DNA from: Plicaturopsis crispa FD-325 SS-3 | Taxonomy: Eukaryota; Basidiomycota; Agaricomycetes; Amylocorticiales; Amylocorticiaceae | Assembly (NCBI GenBank): GCA_000827205.1 | Contig: KN832558.1 | Coordinates: 1,414,666-1,477,367, forward strand | Length of the DNA stretch: 62,702 nt | Direction of reading: 5' to 3' | Shown here: positions 11,241-23,230 of the stretch, one piece after another | How positions within the stretch are numbered: the first letter of the stretch is position 1 | Layout: each line of letters starts with the position of its first letter | Position numbers and translations under genes: made by a program | The notes under the pieces: model-generated | Told to the model about the DNA's origin: nothing | The model's database searches: none | The model's input: the letters and a program-made list of their open reading frames with translations, nothing else

Positions 11241-13895
11241 TTACACACTGTCGTCATCCACCCCAATCCAGCTTGCTATCATATCAACATTTAGCGAGGA
11301 AGTTCGCAGGATGGCCGGATCTACGCCCAACGTTTCTCTGGCAATCTGCCTCTTTTGGGCTTGCAGCTGGAATGCATGTTAGTGAGAATACCATGATCTC
11401 AGTAACAGTACTTCTCGTACCTTAAGAATGTGCTCTTCGACGGTGTCTTGAATCGTAAGCTTGTAGATCCTGACGTGGCGGGTCTGGCCAACTCGGTGTG
11501 CACGGTCGAAAGCCTGGTCCTGATACGCGATTGCTTAGTAGATATTACCGGTACAAACAATCCAGACAAACCTCTAATGCCGGGTTCCACCACATATCGA
11601 CGAGGATGACATTGTTACATGCAGTCAGATTCAGCCCTATCATCAACTGACTGTGAGCTGGTTATGTGTTTTGGACAATTCTCGACGACTTACCGGTGCT
11701 CCCGGCCTTGAAAGAAACCAAGATGCAACGAGCCAAAGCGTTATTTTCAAGCGCGTCTAGAGCAGCGCGCCGCTGCTGTGGGGTCATGGCACCGTCATCT
11801 ATGTGCCCGGTTAGCGAAAGAAGTGCCGTAAAAAAAAACATACGCACACCGAACATGTACGATTCCCTCTTCCACGAGGAAAAGATGAATCAAATTCAGC
11901 ATCGAGGTGAACTGAGAGAAGATGATGGTCTTCTCCGCGCCGTTCGAGCGTGTGTCGATATCTTTAAGGAGCTCAATGATCTTCCTGATCTTCGCAGATG
12001 ACGGAGGTCGCTGCGTAGAACTCGTCGGATCAAAGCGTTGGACGCGGCTCACTAAGATCTTGCACGCGGCGCAATATTCTGACCTCTGGCGGCGATCAAC
12101 ATTTGTGGCTTCAGTAAGACTTAATGGAGTCAGCGAAAATGGCGACTGTAAAGGCGAAAAAGCGTACTCCTTCAAACAAATCTGACATGTCGCCGCTGTT
12201 GAGTCGTCGAGTCGTTGCATCGTATTGGCCGTAGCCCGGTCAATGTCGAGGTCGGTCGTCACCGCTGCCATATCAAGATTGCCTCGCTTCATGACGAGAT
12301 AGTTGTGATCGCAGGCTGCGTGAAAACAAGATGTTTGTCACAATGATTGCGGGAGAAATGCAAGGACTCACCCTGCCTGAGTCGTAGTAGCATCACCATG
12401 GCCATGGCAAAATTAGAGGGGCCCTGTGCGAATCGTTCTACTAGATTTTGCCGGAGCGCTGTATAAAAGGCTCGTTCTTCGGCGTTAAATACGCATGGAA
12501 TGACTTCAACCGTGCGTGAAGGTAGGTCAACTATTGGTTCGCCACCTAGTTTGTGAGTCTTCAGCCGCCGTAACATGATGTGTTCGAGGACGGCCTGTAA
12601 AACAAGACAGTAGAATCAGACATCGGCTACAAATGATGACCAACGAAACGCACCCGGAGATTTTTGACCGCTGTTTGTTTATCCCCTTTTCTAGCAGGTC
12701 TACCCACTTGGGCGTTAAATGTTTGCCAGTCAGCGAGGGGGCTCGTTCTCAAGAAACTAATGAGGGAGAACATCTCCTCCAGGCTGTTTTGACTAGAAAT
12801 GAGTGGTGTGAAAACAATCAGTCACTACGCCAAAAGTTCAAAGAACGGACACACATCGGTGTTCCTGTAAGGCACCAACGATAAGTGGCCTGGAGGCCAC
12901 AACATCCTTTCGCGCTCTGAGTTTCCTTATTTTTTATGCTGTGGGCCTCATCTGTAGCAAATTAGGTTTCAACCATTATCAAACGGCAGTGCGGGCACAG
13001 TTACCTAAAACTATGCGGCGCCAGTGGACGTCGAATAAAGCACTCTTCGCCGTTTTGTGCGGCTTCATGAGCTGCCCGTATTCAGATGCTACAACATTAT
13101 AAGATGTTATTACGACATCAACGGCACTAAGTTGAGCAGGGTCTATATTACACAAGTTAGGCAGGTGTACACCGTCACTATAAATCCATGGACCTCACCA
13201 GAGATGCGGCTGCTGCCATGATATTCAATGACGGAGCATTTCTTGACCATAGAACGGATTTCCGAGGCCCACTGTTGGATCAGAGCCAGAGGGCATACGA
13301 TCCTGGACGCGGACAAGTATCATGATTAGTGAAGTTTTTATGTACTCAGAAAGTGGCGACTGACAAAGTGGCCACAGCTTCGCCACTGGCGCTTCGCATA
13401 GCCCGGTTCCCATCGACGATGCGCACGAGAACTTGTATGGTCTTTCCCAGTCTATAACCGTCGTCATTCAACACCGAATATCATGCCGGGAAAAAAAGCA
13501 TACCCCATATCGTCCGCCAGCAATCCTCCTCGGTTGTCTCCATCCTCACGCTGCCTCATCCAAACTCGGCCTATGACTTGATGTGGCAATAATCTGAAGT
13601 CTTCGCGGAAGCCATTGACGGTGTCTTCAGTCGTGTCAATCGTGGGGCCATCGTCGAGCGGCGTGGCATCCAACACCCCGGGCAACGTAGTGGCGGATAT
13701 ATCTTCAAAGGACCCATCTCCAGAAGTATCCTCTTCTGAGGAATCGACGTATTCAGAATAAATCGTACTTGAGTGGCTGGATGGGCACTCAGAGCCTGTA
13801 GCATCCGCGGATTCATAGCGAAGGAGGGGCCGTGATTTGCGTCGAAGGGAGCGCCGCGGGGTCCAAGGTGAGCTCTCGTCCTGGCTAGTGTCCAT
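11241..13895 (-). CDS. SNF2 family DNA-dependent ATPase (RAD5/HLTF-like)
   Basis: About ten exons give a complete helicase core of roughly 680 residues. The N-terminus is acidic and serine rich. In order come motif I (LADDMG joined to LGKT across an intron, exon 1 ending at 13504), motif Ia ([12 protein letters not shown]), the DEAH box (near 12960), a motif III region ending WCLTGTP, and [19 protein letters not shown] half zinc-finger like pair follows (CQIC ... CAAC), and then the C-terminal helicase domain: [39 protein letters not shown] and [22 protein letters not shown] inserted in the core would be typical of RAD5, and here only one C-x2-C pair on each side is visible. It likely remodels chromatin or handles replication damage in the nucleus. 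It appears intact. Confidence 0.85.
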
Positions 13896-14578
13896 GCTAC
13901 AGATGTTGGGTTAATAACCCACACGCACGACCGATAGAGAACAAAACTCCTCACATGCGAAAAAGTGGGGGGTATGGTATTGGGAGTACTGGAAGGAAGT
14001 GAGGATGCGACCGCCATTTTGTGTTGCCTTTACAAAGGGATGTCGATGATGATAGTAAAGCCAGTAGAGACCGATCGGATGCTGTGGGTATCCCAAAGAG
14101 TCAGCGTCGTTTGCGCAGAGCCGAGTACTCGAACCATAGATAGCCCTTTGCCAGCTTGCGCGGCACAAACACGGCCAGCTTCCCGCGGAGTATTGAGCGT
14201 TTCAAAGAAACGAGAGAAAGAACCAGGGCACCGCCGGTCGCCCGTCAGTCATTGAAAGTTGAAACGACATCGCTGGCAATGTGGACTCGGCGCCACTGTG
14301 GTCAAGGTCAACGTCCCGAGTTGAAGCAAAAGAACGTCCAACAAAACGTCCAGCGCGATGAAAGGGTACTATGGTACTTACCGCGACCAGATCCACTCCG
14401 ACTTACAACGCCACTACACTTTCCCGCGCCATTTCGTGATCACTGCCGGTTGTCGACCGCATACTATTACTACCCAAGAATGCGCGCCGTCGTCACCTTT
14501 AGTGAAGGAGGGCCAAGTGTACAATCTAGTGCCAATGCCACAGTAGCTACTTGACGAATATGTACAAGTATATATATA
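13896..14578. other. Intergenic, upstream of SNF2 gene and downstream of RING gene
   Basis: No gene is supported here. It should hold the SNF2 promoter (reading leftward) and the 3' end of the RING gene. An AT-rich TATATATA tract lies near 14568-14580. Confidence 0.35.
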
Positions 14579-15455
14579 TCATGTCGTGCGTTGCACCACG
14601 CAAGCACAATGTGTTATCAAGGAAAATGGCCCGAGTCCAGCAGAAATGCTCCAAAGCTGCGGACATATTCGTGCGAGACGTTCCTTCAGCGCTTCAGCCT
14701 TCCATTCACCGTGTGCCTCCGCAAAGGCCTTCAGTTTCCAAACGATCGAGGGCTCAATCTCCACATATTTCTTGAATGTGGGGCAGAAAAATTCGACCTC
14801 GATTCCCTGATTTTGCGCTTTACTCAGAAGCGAATCAAACCAATCCACGAGGCAGTCTTGACAGTATACGTGGCCACAGGGGAGGCTGGGAATGTAGTGA
14901 TCAATAGTGTCCCTCGTCCTTCGTGAACCATGCATGAGAAACATACCCAGGCGGTACTATCATTATCTTTGTGCAGATGTCGCAGGGGATGAGATCCTCA
15001 ATGTGCTCTCTCCATTCCTCCTATCAACAAACACCCACTAGATTTAACACTGTCATATCCTCGGCAGGTACACAATCAGGCGTACCACGATTTTTCGCCA
15101 CTTGGAAACATCCTGCTCCAGCCTTTCCCTTGCGGTGAGCGGTGCCCTATTCTGCTAGGTATATGTCAAAGGAGGAATGACACTGACACGAAAAAAGAGC
15201 ACCTGTAGGAGATCGACCTGTAGGAGATCGCGCCCCTGCCGTGTATATGAGGAAAGAGTCCAGCGATGGTCAAGGCAGAACGGCGCATACCTGAGTAGCC
15301 TTTCGGCGAGGCGGTCGCTTTTTTGTGATCTTTCCAGATTATTCGTCGGACGACACCGAAATTGCATGTTCCCTGTCGCGCCCATCGCACTGAGGAACTA
15401 CGAACCGGCGGCGCTTGGACTTGCTTGGGGCGAATTGAGGGGAAGATTTTGACAT
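14579..15455 (-). pseudogene. RING-finger protein of module A, probably decaying
   Basis: Exons read by eye give an N-terminal basic segment (MSKSSPQFAPSKSKRRR, start at 15455), a GRDLLQVDLLQ exon with an internal 15-bp tandem duplication, a helical linker, and the RING: IPCDIC, then CGHVYCQDC, then FFCPTF. The last pair should be CPxC but is CPTF, so the final zinc ligand is missing. In the reading I prefer, a TAA lies in frame between SSDE and SGKITKKRPP, and an intron of only 27 nt would be needed to avoid it. RING proteins of this type are usually E3 ubiquitin ligases. It sits 0.36 kb from the membrane-protein gene on the same strand and corresponds to the intact RING gene at 31212-32300. 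Confidence 0.6.
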
Positions 15456-15811
15456 GGTTGTGGCCAAGTATTGACACTCCTCAGGCCTCAGGCTGGGTCC
15501 CCAGATGTACGGGGAGTTGTTTGTGGTAGGAGGAACCGTCGGTTGCACAACACTGTCAACAGACACTGACACAAAGGAGCGCCCGGAGCGCCCAGGCCGT
15601 GTGCCGTGGACCGCGCACAAGTGCACGAGGATCCCACCGAAATCGACAATTTTGCGCTGAGCGCGTTCATTACCGTTTCTCAGTGCGCGACTCAAAGTAA
15701 GCCATAGAGTGACTGTCTTCCGTAGACAAGGATCGTGTAGCCAATCTAGGGGAGACTACATGCGTTCACAATCCTAATGTGCGGCCTCGCACTCGAACTC
15801 CAGATGGTCCG

Positions 15812-17162
15812 TCATGCGCTGCTTTTAAGCCCATCTCTCCAGGCCAGCGTCGTTGACGGAGTTCGGTGCATGATACCCTTCAACGCGGCTATGCGAGTTT
15901 CGAGCTCCTGGATCCTCGCGGTTTCTTCTGTCCACAAAAACTTGGCTTCGCAAGCCGTCCGTCCGTGCACAGTGTCTAACTTGAATCTGTTCATGAGGTA
16001 GGACGTAATGCCGCTGGTTAAGCGACGAAGGCATAGAACGTCCAGCGCAGGAATATGGCTGTTTAGGGCCTTGCGAAATCAAGAGGAGGGGTGAGCAAGC
16101 GATGAGAGACGAGGAAGAAAACATCTTTCACCTGCATCGAGACTTCGAATGTAGCCTCACAGTGAGCCATCGCATTGAGGGCGACTTCGTCCCGTAACGG
16201 AACTTCAACATAACCAGTGCCTATTTATGAAGATACGATTAGTAACGAGCAACGCAAGGTGATAAAAGGTACACGCCTCCAGACGCGGGATCAATTACGC
16301 TCAGGTGCAATTGGCGTAAGAGTAGCATTTTCTCCGCCTGAAGTCTCATGAAAGTGGCCCTCGAGACTCTCGGGCGACCGCTCGTGAAAACTTTCATGAA
16401 GTCGCCCATGAGAGCCGAAACCTGGGTGAATTGCGTATATACCCACTCGACTACATATACCCTGGGTTGTACGGAGCAGTGAGCATCAGGGGGATAAATA
16501 CAGTGTGCGGCTTACTTTACAAGGTCCCGAAAGCGTGGGTAGTGGGCGAATAGGTCTACAACTATATTTAGGAGCAGCCGGACAACCTCGTCACGGAAGC
16601 TGACGAGGGAGATAGACATGAGAGTGGGCCACTTGCTGTAAGGGGCAGGGGTGTACGAATTCGATTGAAAGTCACTGTTGCAGTTGATACGTGAGCTGCA
16701 GAAATGCAAAATGCGCAATAAAGACAACGCACAGCGTGAGAATATCCACCATAGCATCGATGTCCACAATCTGACGGGTTCCAACACCTGCAGCTGGACG
16801 CACGAAGGAAGGGTCTTGCCACCGGCTCCAAGGATAATAGATGGGGGCCGTATTCCTGAGGGCGACAGAGAACGTGGCTCGCTCTTTGTGCCAGGCGGGA
16901 GAGAAGTTGATTTGATCAATCCGAGATTCGAGGCGCCTAAACATCCCGGTAGCTGCCGATTGATGATTCTGAACAGACATACGAATCCGAGACAACTCCT
17001 CCTCGATTTGGCGAAGACCTAGGTACGCTGTAGTTGGCGAGAAACCACTGGGATCAAACACGTCCCCAAGCGCATCGATCGCGAGGGTCTCAAAGCTGCG
17101 CAAGGGACAGTCAGGGGTTCTGCATTCATCGTGACAAATGGATCGAGTACTCACTGCGCCAT
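15812..17162 (-). CDS. Single-pass membrane protein of module A
   Basis: The first coding exon is only ATG plus five bases (17155-17162). An intron with donor GTGAGT follows, ending at 17096. The rest runs through FSPTTAYLGLRQIEEELSRI, TAPIYYPWS and one hydrophobic segment (ILTLCVVFIAHFAFLQL). An intron separates that from KWPTLMSISL, and then helical exons run to the stop at 15812 (about 370 residues). The gene at 32764-34092 matches over the whole length with the same exon order, so this is a true family even though I cannot name it. One join near 16275 would need a GC donor or a small change of model. It is divergent from the F-box gene at 18058 and its function is unknown. Confidence 0.75.
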
Positions 17163-18057
17163 TGGAAATATTATTCAGGAGCGATGCGATGACCAGTGAC
17201 ACAGCGAGCGGGGAGATAGTAGAGCACGCGCAGTGGGTGCGACGTTAAGTATTGCGACTGCTATCGAACATCGACGTACGATTGTGGAGCAACCCCTTTC
17301 GTATGGCATATTACAGGTGAATCGCCCATTGATGCTGTGCGTATTGTATGCAACGTGTAATAACAATGAGAAGCGTTCAAAGGATGTGTTTGCGCATGTT
17401 GTTCACCATCGTCGGTCTCTGCTTCTCTGACCTTGCTCTGACCGATGAACCCTTTGGAATCGACTTGGATGCTCTCTTCGAATTGTTTCGAACCATCGAT
17501 TGAAGACAATGCAAACCGTTGTGTAACGCACCGTGCATACCACGAAAGGCTGTTGACATTGGGATTTCACTCGAAAACGCCGCGGTATAGCGTCCACGAA
17601 ATGAAGGTGCCTGTTGCAGGTACCCCAAGACATCTTCTGATCATGAGTTGCGTCTTTGTAGCTAGATGATTAAACACAATCGCCTGGGCGATGCCCTTTT
17701 ACTGTCCAAAGTCTACGCACACGACCTTTGTCGGCCCGCCGGGACTTGGCTTCATGGCGACGCTGGCAGTCGTCAATCTGGCCGATCCGCGAGGTGACAA
17801 TGGCACGCCAGTGCCTCCGCCGAGATTTTCATTGGACATTCAACCAAACCATTCACGTCTTCGTCTTTATCCCGTGTTTTTGGAAAAAGGAGCTAAAATG
17901 ACACACAGGACCTTCGTTGCTTGTTCTGCTCAACAAACAATTTTTTTCTTTGAACAACTTTGACAGCCGCATGCGCGACCCTTCCAAGTTTGAGGGCAGC
18001 GCGTTATATATCAGATATGTGTCCTCAGAGCCTAAAATCTCTCACAGAACACGGATC
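17163..18057. promoter_or_regulatory. Divergent intergenic region, module A
   Basis: About 0.9 kb separates the start codons of the membrane-protein gene (leftward) and the F-box gene (rightward), so both promoters must lie here. A TATATATC run occurs at 18006-18012, about 50 nt before the F-box ATG. By eye it does not resemble the much shorter (0.37 kb) matching region of module B. Confidence 0.5.
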
Positions 18058-19564
18058 ATGAAGCATTCAATGCAGCTCAGGGATCGACGCGCTACCGCTG
18101 CTCCTCAGGCTCCCGGGTTGCCTCGTCCCGCCATCCTCACGCGGCCCATCGATGTTACGGCCACACACTCTCGTCCTCCCACGAAAAGAAGAAAGACGAG
18201 GGCACCTATCTCCAAACGTCTGCGGCGTGGCGGCCTATCGCTCTTTGTGAGCATGCCACACGATGTAGTCCTTGCCGTTCGTCTTTTTTGCCTCCTTGGG
18301 GACACGTTTAATACTAATCAATGCTGCCTTCTAGGTTGCTTCTGAGCTCGCGCCGCGAGACCTCTACAATCTGGCCTACATCAACAAAGAATTTGCCCGT
18401 CTACTTCTGGCAAAGTCCAGCTCAACGAGCTCTATCTGGAAGCGCGCCCTCGCATCCGCTGGCCTCCCGCCCTGCCCAGACGGTCTGACTCTGCCAGCAT
18501 ATACCCGCCTGGCGTTTTTCAAAAAATGCACGGTTCGTCGGATGCGCCGTCGGGTAGTTATGTATCCTGATAAATTTTCCGCTAGTTCTGCAGTGCTACG
18601 GTGTACAAGGTTTGTTGGATGCTCAAGCTTCGATGCTGCGAGAGATGTAAACTTAAACAGTGCGTCTTCTATGGCCTCTGCTCGTGCATCGTCTCATCTC
18701 CACTCAGTTTCATTAGATCTGACTATCTGTATGCCCAATTTCAAGAGCAGGGCATACCGGAGAGCTTTCTCGTCTCGGCCCAAGAGCAGTTGTTATCTCA
18801 AGGGATCTTTCTCGCCCCCAACCCATGGAACCATATGCTTCGGCCGTTAGAAGTGTATGGACACTCTGTTTGGGAATATTACTTGCGCTCCGAGGCTGAC
18901 GCAGTCCTGCTGGAGCTCAAACACACACCCGAAGCGTCTGACGGCCTCCCTGGAGGAGGTTTTTTGGATTCACGTGCCAAGGTTATCGGCGCTAGCACAA
19001 ACGTTGGTTCGATTTTGTATCTCCTCAATGTGCGCTTCATTAACTCTTCCCTGTAGTTCGCGCGTATGGCCAAATCGTGGCAAACTGAACAAGGTTGGGT
19101 GGAATGTGGTGACCAGGTGAATGAGCGTCGAATGGAGAGACGTCGCAAGTAAGTCTTATCGTTTGATCTAGATACCTGTCCGACGTCTTATCTTGATTTA
19201 GGGTTTCGCAGAGGACTCTGCAGGATTTCTACCAAGAATGGCCCATTGAAGTGGATTATCTACGGAGATGTCCTTGCACTGTCACTGAGTGGAGCGACGT
19301 GTGCTACAATCCGCTCAAAAAAGACTACTTCTTCTGGACGTGTGGCTATGGGCTATATCGTACTGAGGACGTCCTGCCTGACGACGGTCAGTGTAGCTGC
19401 TCCTACTTCAGTTTTCAAGACGCTCACATTTCTTACCAGAATGGGAGGCGTTGAAGCCAAAAATCCTTCGACAATTATCAGCCATGAGACAACATCTTGA
19501 CACGAAGGGCAGTCTAGCATGCGTAAATCCTTATGTGCGGGGGGGTCAGGGCTACTTGTATTGA
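18058..19564 (+). CDS. F-box protein of module A
   Basis: The model starts at the ATG at 18058 with a basic N-terminus, followed by an F-box-like domain: LSLFVSMPHDVVLA, intron, VASELAPRDLYNLAYINKEF and RLLLAKSSS. Next come LPPCPDGLTLPAYTRLAF, a cysteine cluster (FCSATV..RCCERCKLKQ), helical exons and a C-terminal region ending at 19564. Six introns keep frame. The layout is that of the large Agaricomycete F-box family, whose members recruit substrates to SCF ubiquitin ligases through Skp1. The homologue at 34461-35872 shares domain order. It is divergent from the membrane-protein gene. Confidence 0.8.
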
Positions 19565-19776
19565 TTCGTCGCCGTCCGAGGTCTCATATGTAGTCAATGT
19601 ACCTTACTATCGCTGCAGCAAAAGAGAACAAGCAGGTCATGCTAATCCCACCCTAGAAACTGCTTTATGTGCGGCGGAGATCTGGACGATAGTCATAAAA
19701 TTAGAAAGCCACGAGGATATCGATAATGTATGTTAAATACTATGCGAGCTGCGAGCTAGCATCTCGAACTTTGAGT

Positions 19777-22658
19777 CTAGGACGGGGATGAGGGCATGCC
19801 CTTGATATCGTCGATTTCTTGAAGGCAGTCCAACGAGACAGTCTCCGTACCTGGCTGGTCGTAGTCGGGCCCCCCGCATCGCGTGATGTTGTCCAAATCG
19901 ATCTCGCTGATATTGTTGGCATCCATGACCCTCTTCACAATCCACGATGCGAACTTTAGATCGTTGGCGGTTTCATTGACCAATAAATCGAAATCCGCTA
20001 GGCGTAGCGGACTTCGTTGCTCAGCTTCCGTTTTGTAATCCGTATGGTGCAAAATCATTCGCGCCAGGCCCGCGAATGGCCGGCGAAGCATGGCTGGGTC
20101 TAGAATTATTTTCAAACTCCTTTGAAAGGGGACGCGGACTCACTTCTGCGTTCACCCCGAGCATAGGTTGGTAGTGCTAGCGCCATCCGTGCAATGGCCC
20201 GTTCCGCGGCAGGGTGTTCCGTGTTTGTTGAGGACTGAGAGGCGGAGTGATCAAAAGCCCGCGCCATTTCGGTCAGGTGCATCGATTCGTATGTATAGAA
20301 ATGGCCGCCGAGTGTCACGGATGGCGTCACAGTCAAGACCAAGTGAAATGCACCAGGAGGCATGAATGTAGTCGCTGTTACTGGTCAGCAGTCGCATGAC
20401 AGATGGGGCGTACTCACAACATTTGCCCGGGCTCAAGGAATGTCCAGTAGACATCTGCAATATCTTCAATAACTTTAGCCCACTCTGCAGGTTCCTCGAG
20501 AGTTTCCCCGAACCGTTCGAATATTTTGGCGCGAGTGTCGTGCATAGCGGTCACCTTCGGAACGACTATAGCCCAGACTTTGACGCTGCCACCCTGCGGA
20601 GCTACCCAAGTACCGAGACCAGCCGCATCATGATGGACAAAGGTCAAAAATCCAGCGTGAGATAGGAGAAGCCACTGCCCCAGTTTCGTTTGGTCCAGTG
20701 TGATGGCTACAGGGCCTGCACTACGCCACTTCTTACGACGCATCGACAAGCCGCCAGAATCCTTGTCCTCGGGCCTCGAACGTTCTGGTATGTCCGTTAA
20801 GCCGTCGTCCTTGGTGCTGTCCCAAGCCTTTCCGTCATCAGAAAGTGATCTACGCAGAATGTCAGCGGACAAGAGTGTTTAGTGGAGAAAAGGGCGGCCT
20901 ACAATACCAGTGGAAAATATGAGGCCCTCATCTGAGGGAGGTCCAAGAGATTTCCGCAAACGTTTGGATCCTCCGACTTAGCCAGAAATTCGCGAATCGT
21001 CGTCCATTCGTAAATGGTCTCGCCGTCATCCGAATTTCGCTCCTTCTGCTTTCGTTTGAGCCTTCTGCTGGTGGCACTAGTTTTCGCGTCCCTTTTTTTT
21101 GCTTCAGCTAGCCAGGTAGCGCGGCGTAAAGAATCTCCATGTAGGGTATGAGCTTTTCATCGTCATGACGCTATATAAGGTCAAATTTACCTTGCCATTG
21201 GAGGGTCTGGTCCAACGCCGCCACCATCCCCACATGGCCCTCTGTAAACCATACCCCCCCATCTCCCGGAATATTGCGTACCACCACTGGCTTGTTCTGT
21301 GAGAGTGCTATGCGAACGTCTCGCTCTAGAGTTAGGTGTGATTGCAGGGTCCCGTTCAACGAATCAGGAACTGGTCGCCTCCTTTGATCGGCAGGGGCCG
21401 GTTTCGATTCGAAATCGAGAACGACATAGCCAGGGCCGGAACGGTTTGTTTCTGGCACTGAGCCGTCAGGTGAGCGCGATAGGAGCTCAGCAATCTCGAG
21501 GTCCTAGACGATTACAATGAGCATACAAGGAAAAGAGAACCTAGACGATGTTGCACATACGAAATTCTTCTCTCCGGGCGGACACTGCCAAGGACCAATA
21601 GTACGCTGTCCATTACTCCAGGTCAGCAGTTTCGCATCTTCGGGCCAGCACTTTCCAGTGTATGAGGCTACATATATGTCAGCATCCGTCTCCTCATCAT
21701 CCGTGAGGGATGATAGCGAAGAAGAGGGGCTAGCGGGACGCCACGCTCGCGTGCGCCACGAGTCATAATCAGTTTGCGCCCCCTGTTCGACGTATCGTGT
21801 CTGGAAAGATTCGACGGCCTCCGTGCCTTTCTCAAGAAGAATTGGTTGCTGAGCCTCCATTTCTAGGGGTTGTGGCTCTAGAATCGCGGCGACCTGCACG
21901 ACGCCAGTCTCAGGTTGCGTCCATTGGTCGGGGAAGGCAGCCAGATCCGAGGTGAGAGGGGTTACACTGACGCCCGTATGGCAAGACGGAGTACCAGGCG
22001 GAGTGTACGAGAATGGCAAATACGGGCTGGGGGTCACGGTCGCCATTAGACTCTCGGAGTCCGCCAATGCTTTCAGCGTGTCCGTCTCCTTGTTGGGCTC
22101 GATATGCATACGCTTGGTAGGCAGGACAATGTTTTCCTCGCTCCTCTTTCTCTTCGGGATAGTTCTCCGCGACCTCTCTTTGCTAAGTAAAGCGGAGACG
22201 CACTGGTGTGCGGATCGTGGATAGGCGCGGGAGTCAGGGACGGCGGAGGAGGTTTTGATGAGTTCATCGACGCGGGTAAGGTTTTGCTTGACCGATGCTC
22301 TATACACTGTCAGGGAAACCCAAGCAGGTTGTATGTATGGACCAAAGGCGAAATAGAATACTTCGTGCAGTGGCCGGGACGCTTTGGGTTTTGACGGGCG
22401 TGGGTGCCACAGTTGTGGAGCCTTTCTCTCGGTGGCGGTGTCGCCCTCCCATTCCTCCCAGCCACCGTGTAGATTCGCGTAAACTTTGTATAGTCCACCA
22501 GGAAGATCCCCCGACATATCAAGGTATATGTCACCGAGTTTCAGCCCGTCTCCTCCAGTTAGCGACGTAGGTGGGCCTAAGCCACGGTACTCGAGGCAGT
22601 TAATTCCCGAAGGCTGCTTCCCTGGAGGAGCACGCGCGATTGGCTGTCCATAATCCAT
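19777..22658 (-). CDS. JmjC domain protein (Agaricomycete HHDA type)
   Basis: The first exon (22658 to about 21570) codes some 360 residues: a globular N-terminus, then a low-complexity region with KRKR-type nuclear signals. Later exons include YVVLDFES, KPVVVRNIPGDGG and a lysine/arginine-rich linker. The JmjC core follows: LLLSHAGFLTFVHHDAAGLG with the HxD iron pair, W at TWVAPQGG, MPPGAFH carrying the third ligand, and VTLGGHFYTYESMHLTE. The C-terminal exon is helical. JmjC enzymes are Fe(II)/2-oxoglutarate oxygenases, often histone demethylases, but substrates for this fungal subfamily are not known. The length is about 850-900 residues. It appears intact and converges with the F-box gene at 19564. 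Confidence 0.8.
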
Positions 22659-23230
22659 GTTGTGTGAAAGGTGATTCGAGGCAGGAACGAAGGGGTCGGG
22701 GAGCTGTGGATAGGCTACGCCTGTACGGGAAACATGCTCTATTAAGGGTCAGAATTGAGCATGTGGAGATTCGTACCATATGGACACAGAAGCTTCACCT
22801 ATAAGAAGGTCGGAAATTGAGTGTGGTGGCTGCGACCTTTGAAGTTCAGAGAGGGAACATATTAATATTCAACAGACGAAGTGCATGTCATGAATTACAT
22901 AAGCAGTGAAACTGAAGCTGTGGACAAACTGAAGCTGTGGACAGAACGCAGATTTAGAACGGACCGCAGCTAAATTATTTAATGGTAGACGGCAAGTAAG
23001 TGATAAAGAGGCCTCCACTATGATAGTCAATATTTATTCATGGGCGCCCACAGGTGGGTAGGCCCAAGCGCAGAAGCAACAAACGCGTCGAGATCGTGGA
23101 GCATAGCTATAGTCAGGAAAGGGTGGCGAGGCTTCGAATTGTGAAAGCGTCCGGGTTGTAGCGCACAGCTGTATCACATCACTCATCTAGAGGGCACGGC
23201 ATGATCACCACCACTAAGCACGAAGCGCTG
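22659..23230. other. Intergenic with a small GAAGCTG repeat
   Basis: No gene is supported. Two copies of a GAAGCTGTGGACA unit lie at about 22913-22945 and resemble the 19-bp array of the LR repeats. The rest is the promoter side of the JmjC gene and the 3' side of the long nuclear-protein gene. Confidence 0.4.
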
